DNA of 64,000 bases from Nonomuraea montanisoli. GTDB lineage: Bacteria > Actinomycetota > Actinomycetes > Streptosporangiales > Streptosporangiaceae. Location of the stretch: positions 62,001 to 126,000 of the forward strand of contig NZ_JABWGN010000009.1 in assembly GCF_013363975.1 (NCBI RefSeq), in the 5' to 3' direction. How positions within the stretch are numbered: position 1 is the first letter of the stretch; the number at the start of each line of letters is the position of its first letter. This document shows, piece after piece, positions 16,493 through 26,869 of the stretch. The position numbers were made by a program, and so were the translations under genes. The notes beneath the pieces were generated by a model. The model did not search any database. It was not told where the DNA came from and saw nothing but the letters and a program-made list of their open reading frames with translations.

Positions 16493-17478
16493 ACACCGGG
16501 CTGACCGTGCTGGTGCCCTGCTACAACGAGGGAGCGCAGGTGGAGACGGCCCATGCCGAGCTGACCGCCGCGCTCGCGGAGATCTGCGACCTGGAGATCC
16601 TCTTCGTCGACGACGGCAGCACCGACGACTCCCTCGACCGGATCCGCCGCCTGGCCGAGGCGGACCCGCGGGTGCGCTACCTGTCGTTCACCCGCAACTT
16701 CGGCATCGACGCGGTCATGGCGGCCGGGTTCCGGTACGCGGGGCGGCCGTGGACCGTCCAGTGCGACGCCGACCTCCAGGTGCCGCCCGAGGAGATCTGG
16801 ACGCTGCTGGCGAAGGCCGAGGAGGGCTACGACGTGGTCTTCGGCCGGCGGCGCGGGCGGCGCGACCCGCTGGTCCGCAAGGCCGGCTCGGCCGGCCTGC
16901 ACTGGGCGGCCAGGCGGGTGTTCCGCATCGACATGCCCCGGGGCGCCTCCACCTTCCGGCTCGTGCGCACCGGCGTCGCCCGCACGATCACCGAGCTGCG
17001 GCTGCCCTGGTTCATCCCGGCCGTCCCGCTGGTCGGCGCCCGGTACGCCGCCGTGCCGGTCACGCACCGGCCGCGGACCGCGGGCCGTTCGCGGCTGCGC
17101 CTGGCCCGGCTGGCCGCGCACTCCTTCGAGCTGTTCTTCGGCTTCTCCTGGCGGCCGCTCAACGCGGTGTACGCCGCGGCGGCGCTCGGCGGCCTGCTGG
17201 CTCCGGTGCTCGCGGTGGCGGCGCTGTTCGGGTACGGCCTGCCGCTCGTCGCTCCGGCCCAGCTCCTGCTCTCCGGGCTGACCCTCGCATCGGTGGCCCT
17301 GGTGGGCCGCTACCTGCACCGGCTGCTGCGCGACTCCGGGCGCCTGCGGTCGTACTGGATCAGGGACTCCAACCTGGCGGTACGCCCCGAGGACACGCTC
17401 AGCGGCGGCCTGCCCAGCCCGCCCCCTCCCGCCCGCGCGGCGCGCCTGCCGGTGGGGGAGGAGCGGATATCCAGATGA
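16489..17478 (+). CDS. Family 2 glycosyltransferase (GtrB/dolichol-phosphate-sugar synthase-like)
   Basis: 329 residues, start GTG at 16489 overlapping the flippase stop. GT-A features: 'LVPCYNEG' (residues 7-14), 'FVDDGSTDDS' (about 40-50), the 'SFTRNFG' element, and the DxD-type 'CDADLQVPPEE' (about 88-98). The C-terminal third has two membrane helices (about 222-245 and 255-280), the layout of polyprenyl-phosphate glycosyltransferases such as GtrB. Likely transfers a sugar from a nucleotide donor to a polyprenyl phosphate, feeding the adjacent flippase. Last gene of the plus-strand arm; it ends 22 bp from the convergent Uma2 gene. Confidence 0.85.
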   Translation: MNTGLTVLVPCYNEGAQVETAHAELTAALAEICDLEILFVDDGSTDDSLDRIRRLAEADPRVRYLSFTRNFGIDAVMAAGFRYAGRPWTVQCDADLQVPPEEIWTLLAKAEEGYDVVFGRRRGRRDPLVRKAGSAGLHWAARRVFRIDMPRGASTFRLVRTGVARTITELRLPWFIPAVPLVGARYAAVPVTHRPRTAGRSRLRLARLAAHSFELFFGFSWRPLNAVYAAAALGGLLAPVLAVAALFGYGLPLVAPAQLLLSGLTLASVALVGRYLHRLLRDSGRLRSYWIRDSNLAVRPEDTLSGGLPSPPPPARAARLPVGEERISR

Positions 17479-17500
17479 GCGTGGAGGACTCGGCGAATGT

Positions 17501-18079
17501 TCAGCCGATGACCTGCTTGAGGTCGAGGTCGATGTCGACGTCGAAACCGATGAAGGTCTGCAGGTTCTTGCGGTGGACTCCGGTGGGCACATACGCCTTG
17601 ACGGCGGGCTCCAGCTCGAACGTGTAGACCACGGGCTGGAGGTCCTCTTCCTCCTCCACCCGCCAGAAGTGCTTGATGCCCGCGTTGGAGTACTTGATGG
17701 GCTTGGTGGTGCGATCTCTGTCGCGGGACTCGTCAGAGACCACCTCAACGACGAGATGGACGTCTTCCGGTTTGAAGGTCGTGACCTTGTTCGTGAACGC
17801 CGAACGTTTGACGAGAAGGATGTCTGGCTCTGGGCGCTGGCGCAGCCCCAGGGTGATCGCCATCTCCCTGGCGACCACAAGCTCATGTGTAGGCTTCAGC
17901 GACTGCTCAAGCAGCCGGAGCATGAGCATGTGAAAGGCTGTCTGCGGTGACATCATGACGAGTGACCCATCGATCAGCTCGACGTGCGGGGGCGCGTCGG
18001 GGGGCAGGTGGTCCAGCATGTCGGCGGTCCATCCACCGGGAGGGCCGGGGTAGAACCACTCCGGAAGGGCCGTACTCAT
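17501..18079 (-). CDS. Uma2 family (DUF820) restriction-endonuclease-fold protein
   Basis: 192 residues, normal for Uma2. The PD-(D/E)xK-like signatures are visible: 'PDILLVKRSAF' near 93-103 and 'LVVEVVSDESRDRDRTTKPI' near 112-132, followed by 'KYSNAGIKHFWRVE'. These proteins are abundant in actinomycetes and cyanobacteria; their targets are unknown. The start ATG at 18079 has a strong GAGGAGG site. Base composition is slightly lower in GC than its neighbours, consistent with a mobile accessory gene. It stands alone. Confidence 0.9.
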   Translation of the reverse strand: MSTALPEWFYPGPPGGWTADMLDHLPPDAPPHVELIDGSLVMMSPQTAFHMLMLRLLEQSLKPTHELVVAREMAITLGLRQRPEPDILLVKRSAFTNKVTTFKPEDVHLVVEVVSDESRDRDRTTKPIKYSNAGIKHFWRVEEEEDLQPVVYTFELEPAVKAYVPTGVHRKNLQTFIGFDVDIDLDLKQVIG

Positions 18080-18137
18080 CGCTGTGCCTCCTCGCAGAGC
18101 TTACGCCGTGGAACGATTGTGCCACCCAGAGTAGTCG

Positions 18138-18749
18138 TCAGGAGGGCTCTCTGCGCTGCTCCATGGTGCGCCGGTAGAGGTGGTCGATCTCGTCCAGCGG
18201 GTCGGGGACGGCGGTCGTGCGCCGCGCCTCGATCTCCAGGTCCGTGCGGGCGCGCAGGTCGTCGATGCCGGCCGAGGCGTGCTGGACCTGGTGGCCGAGC
18301 AGGTCCGCGCGGATGCGGGCGCACATCGCCGTCAGCTTGGCCTGGTGCTCGCGGAGCTTGCCGAGCGTGGCGTGGTCGATGTACGCGGACACGCGGAGCT
18401 GCTGGGCGTACATGCCGAGCTGCGCGTCGTGGACCTCCGCCTGCCGCGACAGGTCGGCGAGGAGGTGCGGCAGGTCGCCGAGCCCCCAGCCCTGCTGCTG
18501 CGCGGTCTCGACCGCCTGCCGGGTCAGCGACACCTCGCGCCGCAGGTCGAGCCTGAGCCGCTCGACCTCGGCCGCCTCGCCGGGGCCCATGGCGTTGACG
18601 TGGGTGGTCAGCCGGGTGGTGGCCTGCTTCGCCTTGACCGCGGCCTTGCGCCCCACCTTGACCAGCACGTACACGCCCACGCCGGTCAGCAGGAGGAGGA
18701 AGGCCAGGATCGCCAGCACGATCAAGAGGACCTCGCCGATTGCGCCCAC
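18138..18749 (-). CDS. Single-pass membrane protein with coiled coil
   Basis: About 203 residues if translation begins at the GTG at 18749; an upstream start at 19022 would overlap the divergent hydrolase and is unlikely. One membrane helix near residues 5-30 ('VLLIVLAILAFLLLLTGVGVYVLV') is followed by a basic stretch and about 150 residues of charged helix with heptad-like Leu spacing, ending in an Arg-rich tail. No family recognised. Divergent from the alpha/beta hydrolase. The start is the weakest part of this call. Confidence 0.6.
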   Translation of the reverse strand: MGAIGEVLLIVLAILAFLLLLTGVGVYVLVKVGRKAAVKAKQATTRLTTHVNAMGPGEAAEVERLRLDLRREVSLTRQAVETAQQQGWGLGDLPHLLADLSRQAEVHDAQLGMYAQQLRVSAYIDHATLGKLREHQAKLTAMCARIRADLLGHQVQHASAGIDDLRARTDLEIEARRTTAVPDPLDEIDHLYRRTMEQRREPS

Positions 18750-18888
18750 CTCCCGGTTCGCCGTTACGCCTTCGAGAATAGTGCGCCGGGGACGCGCGCG
18801 TGGCCGCCCGGTGACCAAGCAAGCTCTTGATCGGGAACCCGCCGCTGTGGTTCCCTCCTCGGGAGAGCGGACGCGAGGAGGCGAGCCG

Positions 18889-19722
18889 GTGCCGTACAGG
18901 ACGGTCGAGACGGACCAGGGCGCGGTCAGGCTGTTCCACACCGACGACGGGGCCGGTGCGGGGCCGCCGCTGCTGCTGGTGCACGGCTGGGGGGCCGACT
19001 CCCACCAGTGGTCCTGGCACATCGACGCGCTCGCCGCCGAGCACCGGGTGATCGCGGTGGACCTGCGCGGCCACGGCTACTCGTCGGTCCCCGCCGAGGG
19101 CAACACCCCGCACGCCATGGCCGCGGACCTCGTCGCGCTGCTGGACGCCCTGGGCGTGCCCGAGGTGTTCGCGGTCGGCCACTCCATGGGCGGCCAGATC
19201 GTCTCCATCCTCGCCGTCGAGCATCCCGGCCGGGTCGCGGGCGTGGTCGCCGTCGATCCCGGGTACGGAGTCGGGCCGGAGATCGCGCGCGGCTTCGCCC
19301 GGACGATCGAGGGGCTGCGCGGCGAGCGGGCGACCGAGGTGGCCCTGCGGCTCGACCGGTGGTGCACGAACGCCGCCACGCCCGCCGTCATCCGGCGCTG
19401 GCACCGGCGCAGGCTGGAGGCGATGCCCGCGCACGTGCTGGCGCAGGCGTTCGAGGCGATGTTCGCGCTGCCCGGCTCGATGGGCGTCAGACCGGCCAGC
19501 GACGACTACCTGGCCCGCCGCCGCTGCCCGGTGCTGTCGATCTGGGCCGACCCGGCGCGCGCGGTCTGGGAGGCGGGGCTGCTCAAGCACCCCGGGTCGA
19601 AGGTCGTGTGCTGGGAGGGCTCCAGCCACCGGCTGCACGAGGAGCGGCCCGCGGAGTTCGTGGAGGTCGTGAGCGGATGGGTGCGGGAGATCCTGGCCGA
19701 CCACCTCACGCCGGAGCGCTGA
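18889..19722 (+). CDS. Alpha/beta hydrolase
   Basis: 277 residues from a GTG at 18889 with GAGGAGG 8 nt upstream. The fold is clear: oxyanion-hole 'LLLVHGWGADSHQW' (about 27-40), nucleophile elbow GHSMGG (about 100-105), acid residue in 'VLSIWADPARAVW' (about 225), and catalytic His in 'EGSSHRLH' (about 250). Substrate cannot be told from sequence; the family includes esterases, haloperoxidase-like enzymes and meta-cleavage hydrolases. Monocistronic, followed by a strong hairpin. The sequence around its stop codon is duplicated 37 bp downstream. Confidence 0.9.
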   Translation: MPYRTVETDQGAVRLFHTDDGAGAGPPLLLVHGWGADSHQWSWHIDALAAEHRVIAVDLRGHGYSSVPAEGNTPHAMAADLVALLDALGVPEVFAVGHSMGGQIVSILAVEHPGRVAGVVAVDPGYGVGPEIARGFARTIEGLRGERATEVALRLDRWCTNAATPAVIRRWHRRRLEAMPAHVLAQAFEAMFALPGSMGVRPASDDYLARRRCPVLSIWADPARAVWEAGLLKHPGSKVVCWEGSSHRLHEERPAEFVEVVSGWVREILADHLTPER

Positions 19723-19745
19723 GGCGGGGGAAGCCCGGCGGGGAA

Positions 19746-19785
19746 CGTGTGGGCGCTGAGGCGGGGGCCACTGAGCGCCCACACG
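19746..19785. terminator. Bidirectional terminator between convergent genes
   Basis: A 12-bp perfect stem (arms 19746-19757 and 19774-19785, CGTGTGGGCGCT and its complement) with a 16-nt loop lies between the alpha/beta hydrolase and the convergent DUF4126 gene. No T-tract. Confidence 0.7.
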
Positions 19786-19840
19786 CGTCCTCCCGTCACT
19801 TACGCACGGCGATCGTACGGCCGGGCGGACCCGCGGGTCG

Positions 19841-20506
19841 TCATCCTCGCGGCGGAGCCCCCGTCACCCCGGGGGATGACGCCGGCCCGGACGATGACGC
19901 GAGGCCCGCGGACGACGCGCGCGCGGCCCTGCGGCGGGCCCGTACCCGCCGGGCCTTGCGGATGCCCCACCACGCGAACAGCCCGAACAGCAGCACCCCG
20001 ACGAGCGCCACGACCGGCGCGAACACCGCGGCCAGGCTCATGCCGAGCGACCCCGCGTCCTCGACCGTGCTGACCACGGGGGCGCCCACCCCGGCCGTGC
20101 CCGCGTTGATCACCGGGCGGGCGGCCGCCTTCAGGGCGTGCACGGCCAGGGCCAGCACGATGCCGAGCACCCATCCGGCCCACGGGTTCTCGGCCATCCA
20201 CGTGGAGTGGTCGAGCTCCGCCGCGGCGCTGGTGGCGCTGAAGACCACACCGCCGGACGCGGGACGCACCACGGTCTGGATCATGTCGTTCACGGTGTCG
20301 ACGGCCGGCACCTTGTCGAGCACCATCTCGGCGACGAGGAGCACCGCGATGACGGCGAGCACGCCCCAGTTGGACAGCCAGGCGTAGCCGTCGGGCAGCT
20401 TCACCGCGTCGGTGAGGTTGGCGAGCACCCCCACCACGAGCAGCGGGATGTAGGCGTTCAGCCCGGCGGCCGTCGACAATCCGAGCCCCGTCAGAGCAGC
20501 GAGCAT
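19841..20506 (-). CDS. DUF4126 family membrane protein
   Basis: 221 residues. The DUF4126 pattern is visible: an N-terminal 'GLGLSTAAGLNAYIPLLVVG' segment, 'WLSNWGVLAVIAVLLVAEM', the loop 'DKVPAVDTVNDMIQTVVRP', and later helices near 120-145 and 165-195. The C-terminus is a basic then Ser/Pro-rich tail. Function of the family is unknown. It follows the nitronate monooxygenase gene on the same strand with an 80-bp gap containing a 23-bp tandem duplication. Confidence 0.85.
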   Translation of the reverse strand: MLAALTGLGLSTAAGLNAYIPLLVVGVLANLTDAVKLPDGYAWLSNWGVLAVIAVLLVAEMVLDKVPAVDTVNDMIQTVVRPASGGVVFSATSAAAELDHSTWMAENPWAGWVLGIVLALAVHALKAAARPVINAGTAGVGAPVVSTVEDAGSLGMSLAAVFAPVVALVGVLLFGLFAWWGIRKARRVRARRRAARASSAGLASSSGPASSPGVTGAPPRG

Positions 20507-20553
20507 GGATCCAGTCTGCCCCGCGGACGCCGATCCCGCGCCCTCCCGGAGGA

Positions 20554-20595
20554 ACGGTACGCGTCAGGCGGACGGGACGGTACGCGTCAGCCGGA
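20554..20595. repeat. 23-bp tandem duplication over the nitronate monooxygenase stop codon
   Basis: ACGGTACGCGTCAG followed by [G/C]CGGA occurs at 20554-20572 and 20577-20595 (one mismatch in 19). The second copy contains the stop codon at 20587. Confidence 0.9.
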
Positions 20596-21723
20596 CAGCC
20601 GGCCGAGCCGCTCCACCGCGTCGGCGAACTCGCTCACCATCGCGTACACCACCTCGCGCGCCGGCCGGACCTGGTCGAGCTGCCCCACGACCTGGCCGAC
20701 GAAGTAGTTGGCCAGCTCCAGCGCCCCGGGCTCGCCCCGTTCGGCCGCCGCGCCGATGCGGGCCATCGCCGACTCGGCGATGAGGAGCTGGAGCGGCATG
20801 CCCAGCGGCCCCGGGCTCTCCTGGCCGGAGTCCCACTCGTCCGTCCACGCCGACCGGAGCTGGCGGGCCGGCTTGCCCGTACGCGAGCGGGACCGGACGG
20901 TGTCGAGCGACGAGGCGGCCAGCATCTTGCGCTTGACCGCCGGAGCCGTCTCCGCCTCCTCGGTGGTCAGCCAGACCGAGCCGCACCACACGCCCTCGGC
21001 GCCCAGCGCCATGGCGGCGGCCATCTGCCGCCCGGAGGCGATCCCGCCGGCCGCCAGCACCGGCACCGGGCCGACCGCGTCCACCACCTGCGGCACCAGC
21101 ACCATCGTGGAGATCTCGCCCGTGTGCCCGCCGGCCTCGGTGCCCTGCGCCACGATCACGTCGGCGCCGGCCTCAACCTGCCTGCGCGCGTGCTCGACGG
21201 TGCCGACCAGCGCCGCGACCGGCACCCCGGCCTCGCGGGCCCGCGCGACCAGCTCGGGCGGCGGCGGGCCGAGCGCGCTGGCGACCAGGCCGATGGGGTG
21301 CTTGAGCGCCACGTCGATGAGCCCGGCCGCGCCCGCCGCGGTGACCCGCCGGCCGAGCTCGTCGGGCGACCCGATCGCGGGGCCGCCGATGGGACCGCCC
21401 GCTCCGCCGACGCCGTACTTCCCCATCAGGTGCGCGACGAAGTCGCGGTGCCGCTCGGGGACGGCGTCGGCCAGGCGCGCCTCGTGGTCGAGCGCCTGCG
21501 CGTCGACCTTGCCGGGCAGCAGCACGTCCACCCCGTACGGCCGGCCGCCCACCCGCTCGTCGAGCCAGGTGAGCTCGGTGTCGAGCTGCTCGGGCGTGTA
21601 CGCGATGGCGCCGAGCACGCCGAAGCCGCCGGCGTTGGTCACCGCGGCCACGACGTCGCGGCAATGACTGAAGGCGAACAGCGGGAACTCGACACCCAGA
21701 CGCTCGCAGATGGCGGTGCGCAT
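20587..21723 (-). CDS. Nitronate monooxygenase (2-nitropropane dioxygenase family)
   Basis: 378 residues, normal length. A TIM-barrel FMN enzyme that oxidises alkyl nitronates, toxins such as propionate-3-nitronate. Family features: 'AAVTNAGGFGVLGA' (about 27-40), 'VDVALKHP' region, 'DVIVAQGTEAGGHTGEIS' with the catalytic-type His (about 190-207), and the phosphate-binding 'VLAAGGIASGRQMAAAMALGAEGVW' region. Start ATG at 21723. Some relatives are enoyl-ACP reductases (FabK), a less likely alternative. The stop codon lies in a 19-bp direct repeat. Confidence 0.9.
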   Translation of the reverse strand: MRTAICERLGVEFPLFAFSHCRDVVAAVTNAGGFGVLGAIAYTPEQLDTELTWLDERVGGRPYGVDVLLPGKVDAQALDHEARLADAVPERHRDFVAHLMGKYGVGGAGGPIGGPAIGSPDELGRRVTAAGAAGLIDVALKHPIGLVASALGPPPPELVARAREAGVPVAALVGTVEHARRQVEAGADVIVAQGTEAGGHTGEISTMVLVPQVVDAVGPVPVLAAGGIASGRQMAAAMALGAEGVWCGSVWLTTEEAETAPAVKRKMLAASSLDTVRSRSRTGKPARQLRSAWTDEWDSGQESPGPLGMPLQLLIAESAMARIGAAAERGEPGALELANYFVGQVVGQLDQVRPAREVVYAMVSEFADAVERLGRLSG

Positions 21724-21739
21724 GGACCGACGCTAACCG

Positions 21740-22471
21740 TCAGAACGATGTTCGGTCCAGTCCCGGACGATCCATCACGCCGTCCGCCCGCTCAGGGGTC
21801 GCCCCCGAGACGTCCGCCTGTGCGCCGCCCGGCTCCGGGGGATGGTCGCCGGGCGCGTGCCAGCCCAGCTCCGGGTCGTACGTGCGCACCAGCCGCGCCG
21901 GCACCCCCGCCACCACGCTGTGGTCCGGGAACTCGCCCCGCACCACCGCGCCCCCGGCCACCACGCAGTGCCGGCCGAGCCGCGTGCCGGGCAGGACGAT
22001 CGCCCCGGCCCCCAGCCACGAGCCCGCGCCGATCGCGACCGGGGCGTTGCGCGGCCACTGCCGCCCGATCGGCACGTCCGGGTCGTCGTAGACGTGGTTC
22101 TGGTCGGTGATGTAGACGTACGGGCCGGTGAAGACGTCGTCGCCGATGTCGATCGACTGGTGCGCCACGATGTGCGAGCCGCGGCCGATCGAGCAGCCGC
22201 CGCCGATCCGCAGGATGGAGCCCGGCCCGAGGTCCACGCCCGGCATCATGCCGCACGACAGCGACACCCGCTCGCCCACGAGCGTGTGGTCGCCGATCTC
22301 GATCCACCGCTCGCCGAAGATCGCCCCGGGCGGGAAGGCGATCTTCGCCCCCTCGCCGAGCCTGCGGAAAGCATGGCCCGCGGGACTCGCCGGGGTGATG
22401 GCCCCGGCGTCGCGGATCGCCGTGTAGGCACGGTGGATCAGCGTGCCCATCGCCCGCCGTACGCATGACAT
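21740..22471 (-). CDS. Hexapeptide-repeat (left-handed beta-helix) acyltransferase
   Basis: About 243 residues from the ATG at 22471; an ATG at 22450 is also possible. Hexapeptide units are visible from about residue 45 to 185: 'IEIGDHTLVGERVSLSCG', 'ILRIGGGCSIGRGSHIVA', 'IDIGDDVFTGPYVYITDQNH' in blocks, then 'VAIGAGSWLGAGAIVLPGTRLG' region and the terminal 'SVVAGVPARLVRTY' typical of CysE/WbbJ-type O-acetyltransferases. His in 'DQNHVY' is the likely catalytic base. Acceptor unknown; sugar acetylation is the usual role. Divergent from pyrG. Confidence 0.85.
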   Translation of the reverse strand: MSCVRRAMGTLIHRAYTAIRDAGAITPASPAGHAFRRLGEGAKIAFPPGAIFGERWIEIGDHTLVGERVSLSCGMMPGVDLGPGSILRIGGGCSIGRGSHIVAHQSIDIGDDVFTGPYVYITDQNHVYDDPDVPIGRQWPRNAPVAIGAGSWLGAGAIVLPGTRLGRHCVVAGGAVVRGEFPDHSVVAGVPARLVRTYDPELGWHAPGDHPPEPGGAQADVSGATPERADGVMDRPGLDRTSF

Positions 22472-22542
22472 AACGCCCAAAGTTACCGCTAGGTCATACC
22501 GTTCGGGCATGTCGGGGACGTTGTTTGATATCCTGAGAGCCC

Positions 22543-24242
<1,700 letters not shown>

Positions 24243-24246
<4 letters not shown>

Positions 24247-24854
24247 GGGTGCAGGACACGCCCGAGGCGTGGGAGGTCGTCGCCTCCGTCGAGCGCTTCA
24301 AGGGCCGGGTGTTCCAGGTCGTCACCGACACCGTACGGATGCCCGGCGACACGGTGGCCGACCGCGACTACGCCCGGCACGTCGGGTCGGTCGCGGTGGT
24401 CGCCCTCGACGAGGACGACCGGGTGCTGATGATCCGCCAGTACCGCCACCCGGTGCGCCGGCTGCTGTGGGAGCTGCCCGCCGGCCTGCGCGACGTGGAG
24501 GGCGAGCCGCTGGCCGAGACCGCCGCGCGGGAGCTGGCCGAGGAGGCCGGCCACCGCGCCGGGACCTGGCACACGCTGGTCGACCTGCTCGTCTCGCCCG
24601 GCATGACGGACGAGCGCATCCGGGTCTTCCTCGCCCGCGACCTGACGCCGATCCCCGAGGAGGAGAACGGCTTCGTCCCGGAGCACGAGGAGATCGGCAT
24701 GGCGGTCGAGTGGGTGCCGCTGGCCGACGCCGTCCAGCGCGCGCTCACGGGAATGATCCACAATTCCCCGGCCGTGGCCGGTATCCTCGCCGCGTACGCG
24801 GCTTCGGCCGAGGGCTTCACCGGTTTGCGCCCCGCCGACGCCCCAGAGGCGTGA
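24243..24854 (+). CDS. NUDIX hydrolase (ADP-ribose pyrophosphatase type)
   Basis: 203 residues, GTG start at 24243 in a GTGA overlap with pyrG. The Nudix box is complete: 'GEPLAETAARELAEEAGHRAG' region (GxxxxxAxRELxEExG). The preceding 'VLMIRQYRHPVRRLLWELPAG' region is characteristic of the ADP-ribose pyrophosphatase (NudF) subgroup, which cleaves ADP-ribose to AMP and ribose 5-phosphate. This position between pyrG and xerD is the usual actinobacterial order. The stop codon lies in a 20-bp tandem duplication (24848-24883). Confidence 0.93.
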
Positions 24855-24905
24855 CGGCCTCAGAGTGGGCGTGACGGCCCCAGCGTGTGACGGAAGGACC
24901 GAGTC

Positions 24906-25811
24906 GTGGAGGCGGTGCTCTCCAGCTACCTCGCCCATCTGGCGGTGGAGCGGGGCCTGGCTGCCAACACCCTGGCCTCCTACCGCCGTGACCTGAGCCG
25001 GTACGTCCAGCACCTGCGCTCGCGCGGGCGCGCCACGCTCGGCGAGGTCGGCGAGGACGACGTCCTCGGCTTCCTCGCCGCGCTGCGCGAGGGCGACGGC
25101 GAGCACCCCGCCCTCGTGGCCAGCTCGGCCGCGCGGGCGGTGTCCGCCGTACGCGGGCTGCACCGCTTCGCGCTGCGCGAGGGCGTCACCGCCCACGACC
25201 CGGCCCACCAGGTGCGCCCGCCGCGCCAGCTCCGCAGGCTGCCCAAGGCGATCGCCGTCGACCAGGTCGAGCGGCTCATCGCCGCCTCCGGCCCCGACGG
25301 CGCGCCGCTGACCCTCCGCAACCGCGCCCTGCTGGAGGTCCTGTACGGCACGGGCGCGCGCATCTCGGAGGCCGTCGGCCTGGCCGTCGACGACCTGGAG
25401 GAGGACCAGGTGCGGCTGCGCGGCAAGGGCGGCCGCACCCGCGTCGTCCCGCTCGGCCGCTACGCCCGCTCGGCGCTCGACGCCTACCTCGTCAGGGCCC
25501 GGCCCGGCCTGCTCGCCCACGGCCGGGGCACGCCCGCGGTGTTCCTCAACGCGCGCGGCGGGCGCCTGACCCGCCAGGGCGCCTGGGAGGTGCTCCAGGC
25601 CGCCGCCGAACGAGCCGGACTCCACGGGATATCCCCGCACGTTCTCCGCCATTCCTTCGCAACCCACCTCCTCGACGGCGGCGCCGACGTTAGGGTGGTC
25701 CAGGAGCTGCTCGGCCACGCCTCGGTGACGACCACCCAGGTCTACACCCTGGTCACGGTCGACAAGCTCCGTGAGGTGTACGCCGCCGCGCACCCCCGCG
25801 CCCGGCAGTGA
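24906..25811 (+). CDS. xerD: Site-specific tyrosine recombinase XerD
   Basis: 301 residues. Resolves chromosome dimers at dif with its partner XerC. SAM-like N-terminal domain 1-90; catalytic domain 105-301 with Arg in 'GTGARISEAVGL', Lys in 'GKGGRTRVVPLG', HxxR as 'HVLRHSF', the second His in 'LGHASVTTTQVYT' and Tyr in the same segment. Length and all catalytic residues are intact, and the genomic position upstream of parA/scpAB is the standard actinobacterial xerD context rather than a mobile integrase. Start GTG at 24906. Confidence 0.95.
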   Translation: MEAVLSSYLAHLAVERGLAANTLASYRRDLSRYVQHLRSRGRATLGEVGEDDVLGFLAALREGDGEHPALVASSAARAVSAVRGLHRFALREGVTAHDPAHQVRPPRQLRRLPKAIAVDQVERLIAASGPDGAPLTLRNRALLEVLYGTGARISEAVGLAVDDLEEDQVRLRGKGGRTRVVPLGRYARSALDAYLVRARPGLLAHGRGTPAVFLNARGGRLTRQGAWEVLQAAAERAGLHGISPHVLRHSFATHLLDGGADVRVVQELLGHASVTTTQVYTLVTVDKLREVYAAAHPRARQ

Positions 25812-25927
25812 TCTATAGTCTTTTGCGGCGTGCCACGGTTCGGCGTGCCGCCTTGCCGCGTTTAGTAATGACGCCATAGTGTCCGTCCGGACGGTCCGGT
25901 TCGGGATCGTCAGGGAGGTTCGAGCTG

Positions 25928-26869
25928 GTGACTGTGACGACCAACGGTTCGACCCCGGGGACCCCCGACAACCCCTGGGGTGACACGAAGACCGACACGC
26001 CCTCCACCGGCGTGAACCTGGGCCCCACCCGGCGCCCTCGGCCGGTGTTCCCTGAACCCGTGCCGCCGGAGGTGCACGGGCCGGCCCGCGTCGTCGCGAT
26101 GGTCAACCAGAAGGGCGGGGTCGGCAAGACCACGACCACCATCAACCTGGGCGCCGCGCTCGTCGAGTACGGCCTCAAGGTCCTGCTCGTCGACTTCGAC
26201 CCGCAGGGCGCCCTGTCCGTCGGGCTCGGCATCAACCCGCTCCAGCTCGACCTCACGGTCTACAACCTGCTGATGGAGCGCAACGTCACCGCCGAGGACG
26301 TGCTGCTGGAGACCGGCGTCGAGGGCCTCGACCTGCTGCCCAGCAACATCGACCTGTCGGCCGCCGAGGTCCAGCTCGTCACCGAGGTCGCCCGCGAGCA
26401 GGTGCTCGGCCGCGTCCTCAAGCCGCTGCTGCCGCACTACGACGTCTGCCTCATCGACTGCCAGCCGTCGCTCGGCCTGCTCACCATCAACGCGCTCACC
26501 TGCGCCCACGGCGTCATGGTGCCGCTGGAGTGCGAGTTCTTCGCGCTGCGCGGCGTCGCCCTGCTCATGGACACCATCTCCAAGGTCCAGGAGCGCCTCA
26601 ACGACGAGCTGGAGATCGAGGGGCTGCTGGCGACCATGTACGACGCCCGCACCCTGCACGGCCGTGAGGTGCTGGCCCGCGTCGTCGAGGCGTTCGGCGA
26701 CAAGGTGTTCCACACCGTGATCAACCGCACCGTCCGCTTCCCCGACGCGACGGTCGCCGGTGAGCCGATCACCACCTTCGACCCGTCCTCCCTCGGCGCC
26801 AGCGCCTACCGTGAGCTGGCCCGCGAAGTGCTCTCGCGCTGGCCGGCGCCTGCCACAATGGCCAGGTGA
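25928..26869 (+). CDS. parA: ParA/Soj family chromosome-partitioning ATPase
   Basis: 313 residues, GTG start at 25928 after GGGAGG. A 50-residue disordered N-terminus precedes the deviant Walker A 'NQKGGVGKTTTTINLG' (about 60-75); Walker A' 'LLVDFDPQGALS' and Walker B 'VCLIDCQPSLGLL' follow. This is the ParA-like gene fixed upstream of scpA in actinobacteria, distinct from the oriC-linked parAB, and no parB follows. Its product probably acts with the ScpAB condensin rather than with ParB (inference from context). Overlaps scpA (GTGA). Confidence 0.93.
   Translation: MTVTTNGSTPGTPDNPWGDTKTDTPSTGVNLGPTRRPRPVFPEPVPPEVHGPARVVAMVNQKGGVGKTTTTINLGAALVEYGLKVLLVDFDPQGALSVGLGINPLQLDLTVYNLLMERNVTAEDVLLETGVEGLDLLPSNIDLSAAEVQLVTEVAREQVLGRVLKPLLPHYDVCLIDCQPSLGLLTINALTCAHGVMVPLECEFFALRGVALLMDTISKVQERLNDELEIEGLLATMYDARTLHGREVLARVVEAFGDKVFHTVINRTVRFPDATVAGEPITTFDPSSLGASAYRELAREVLSRWPAPATMAR

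Noticed and set aside
24906..25811. Phage or integron integrase
   Set aside because: All features and the neighbours (parA, scpA, scpB) match chromosomal XerD; no att repeats or phage genes nearby.
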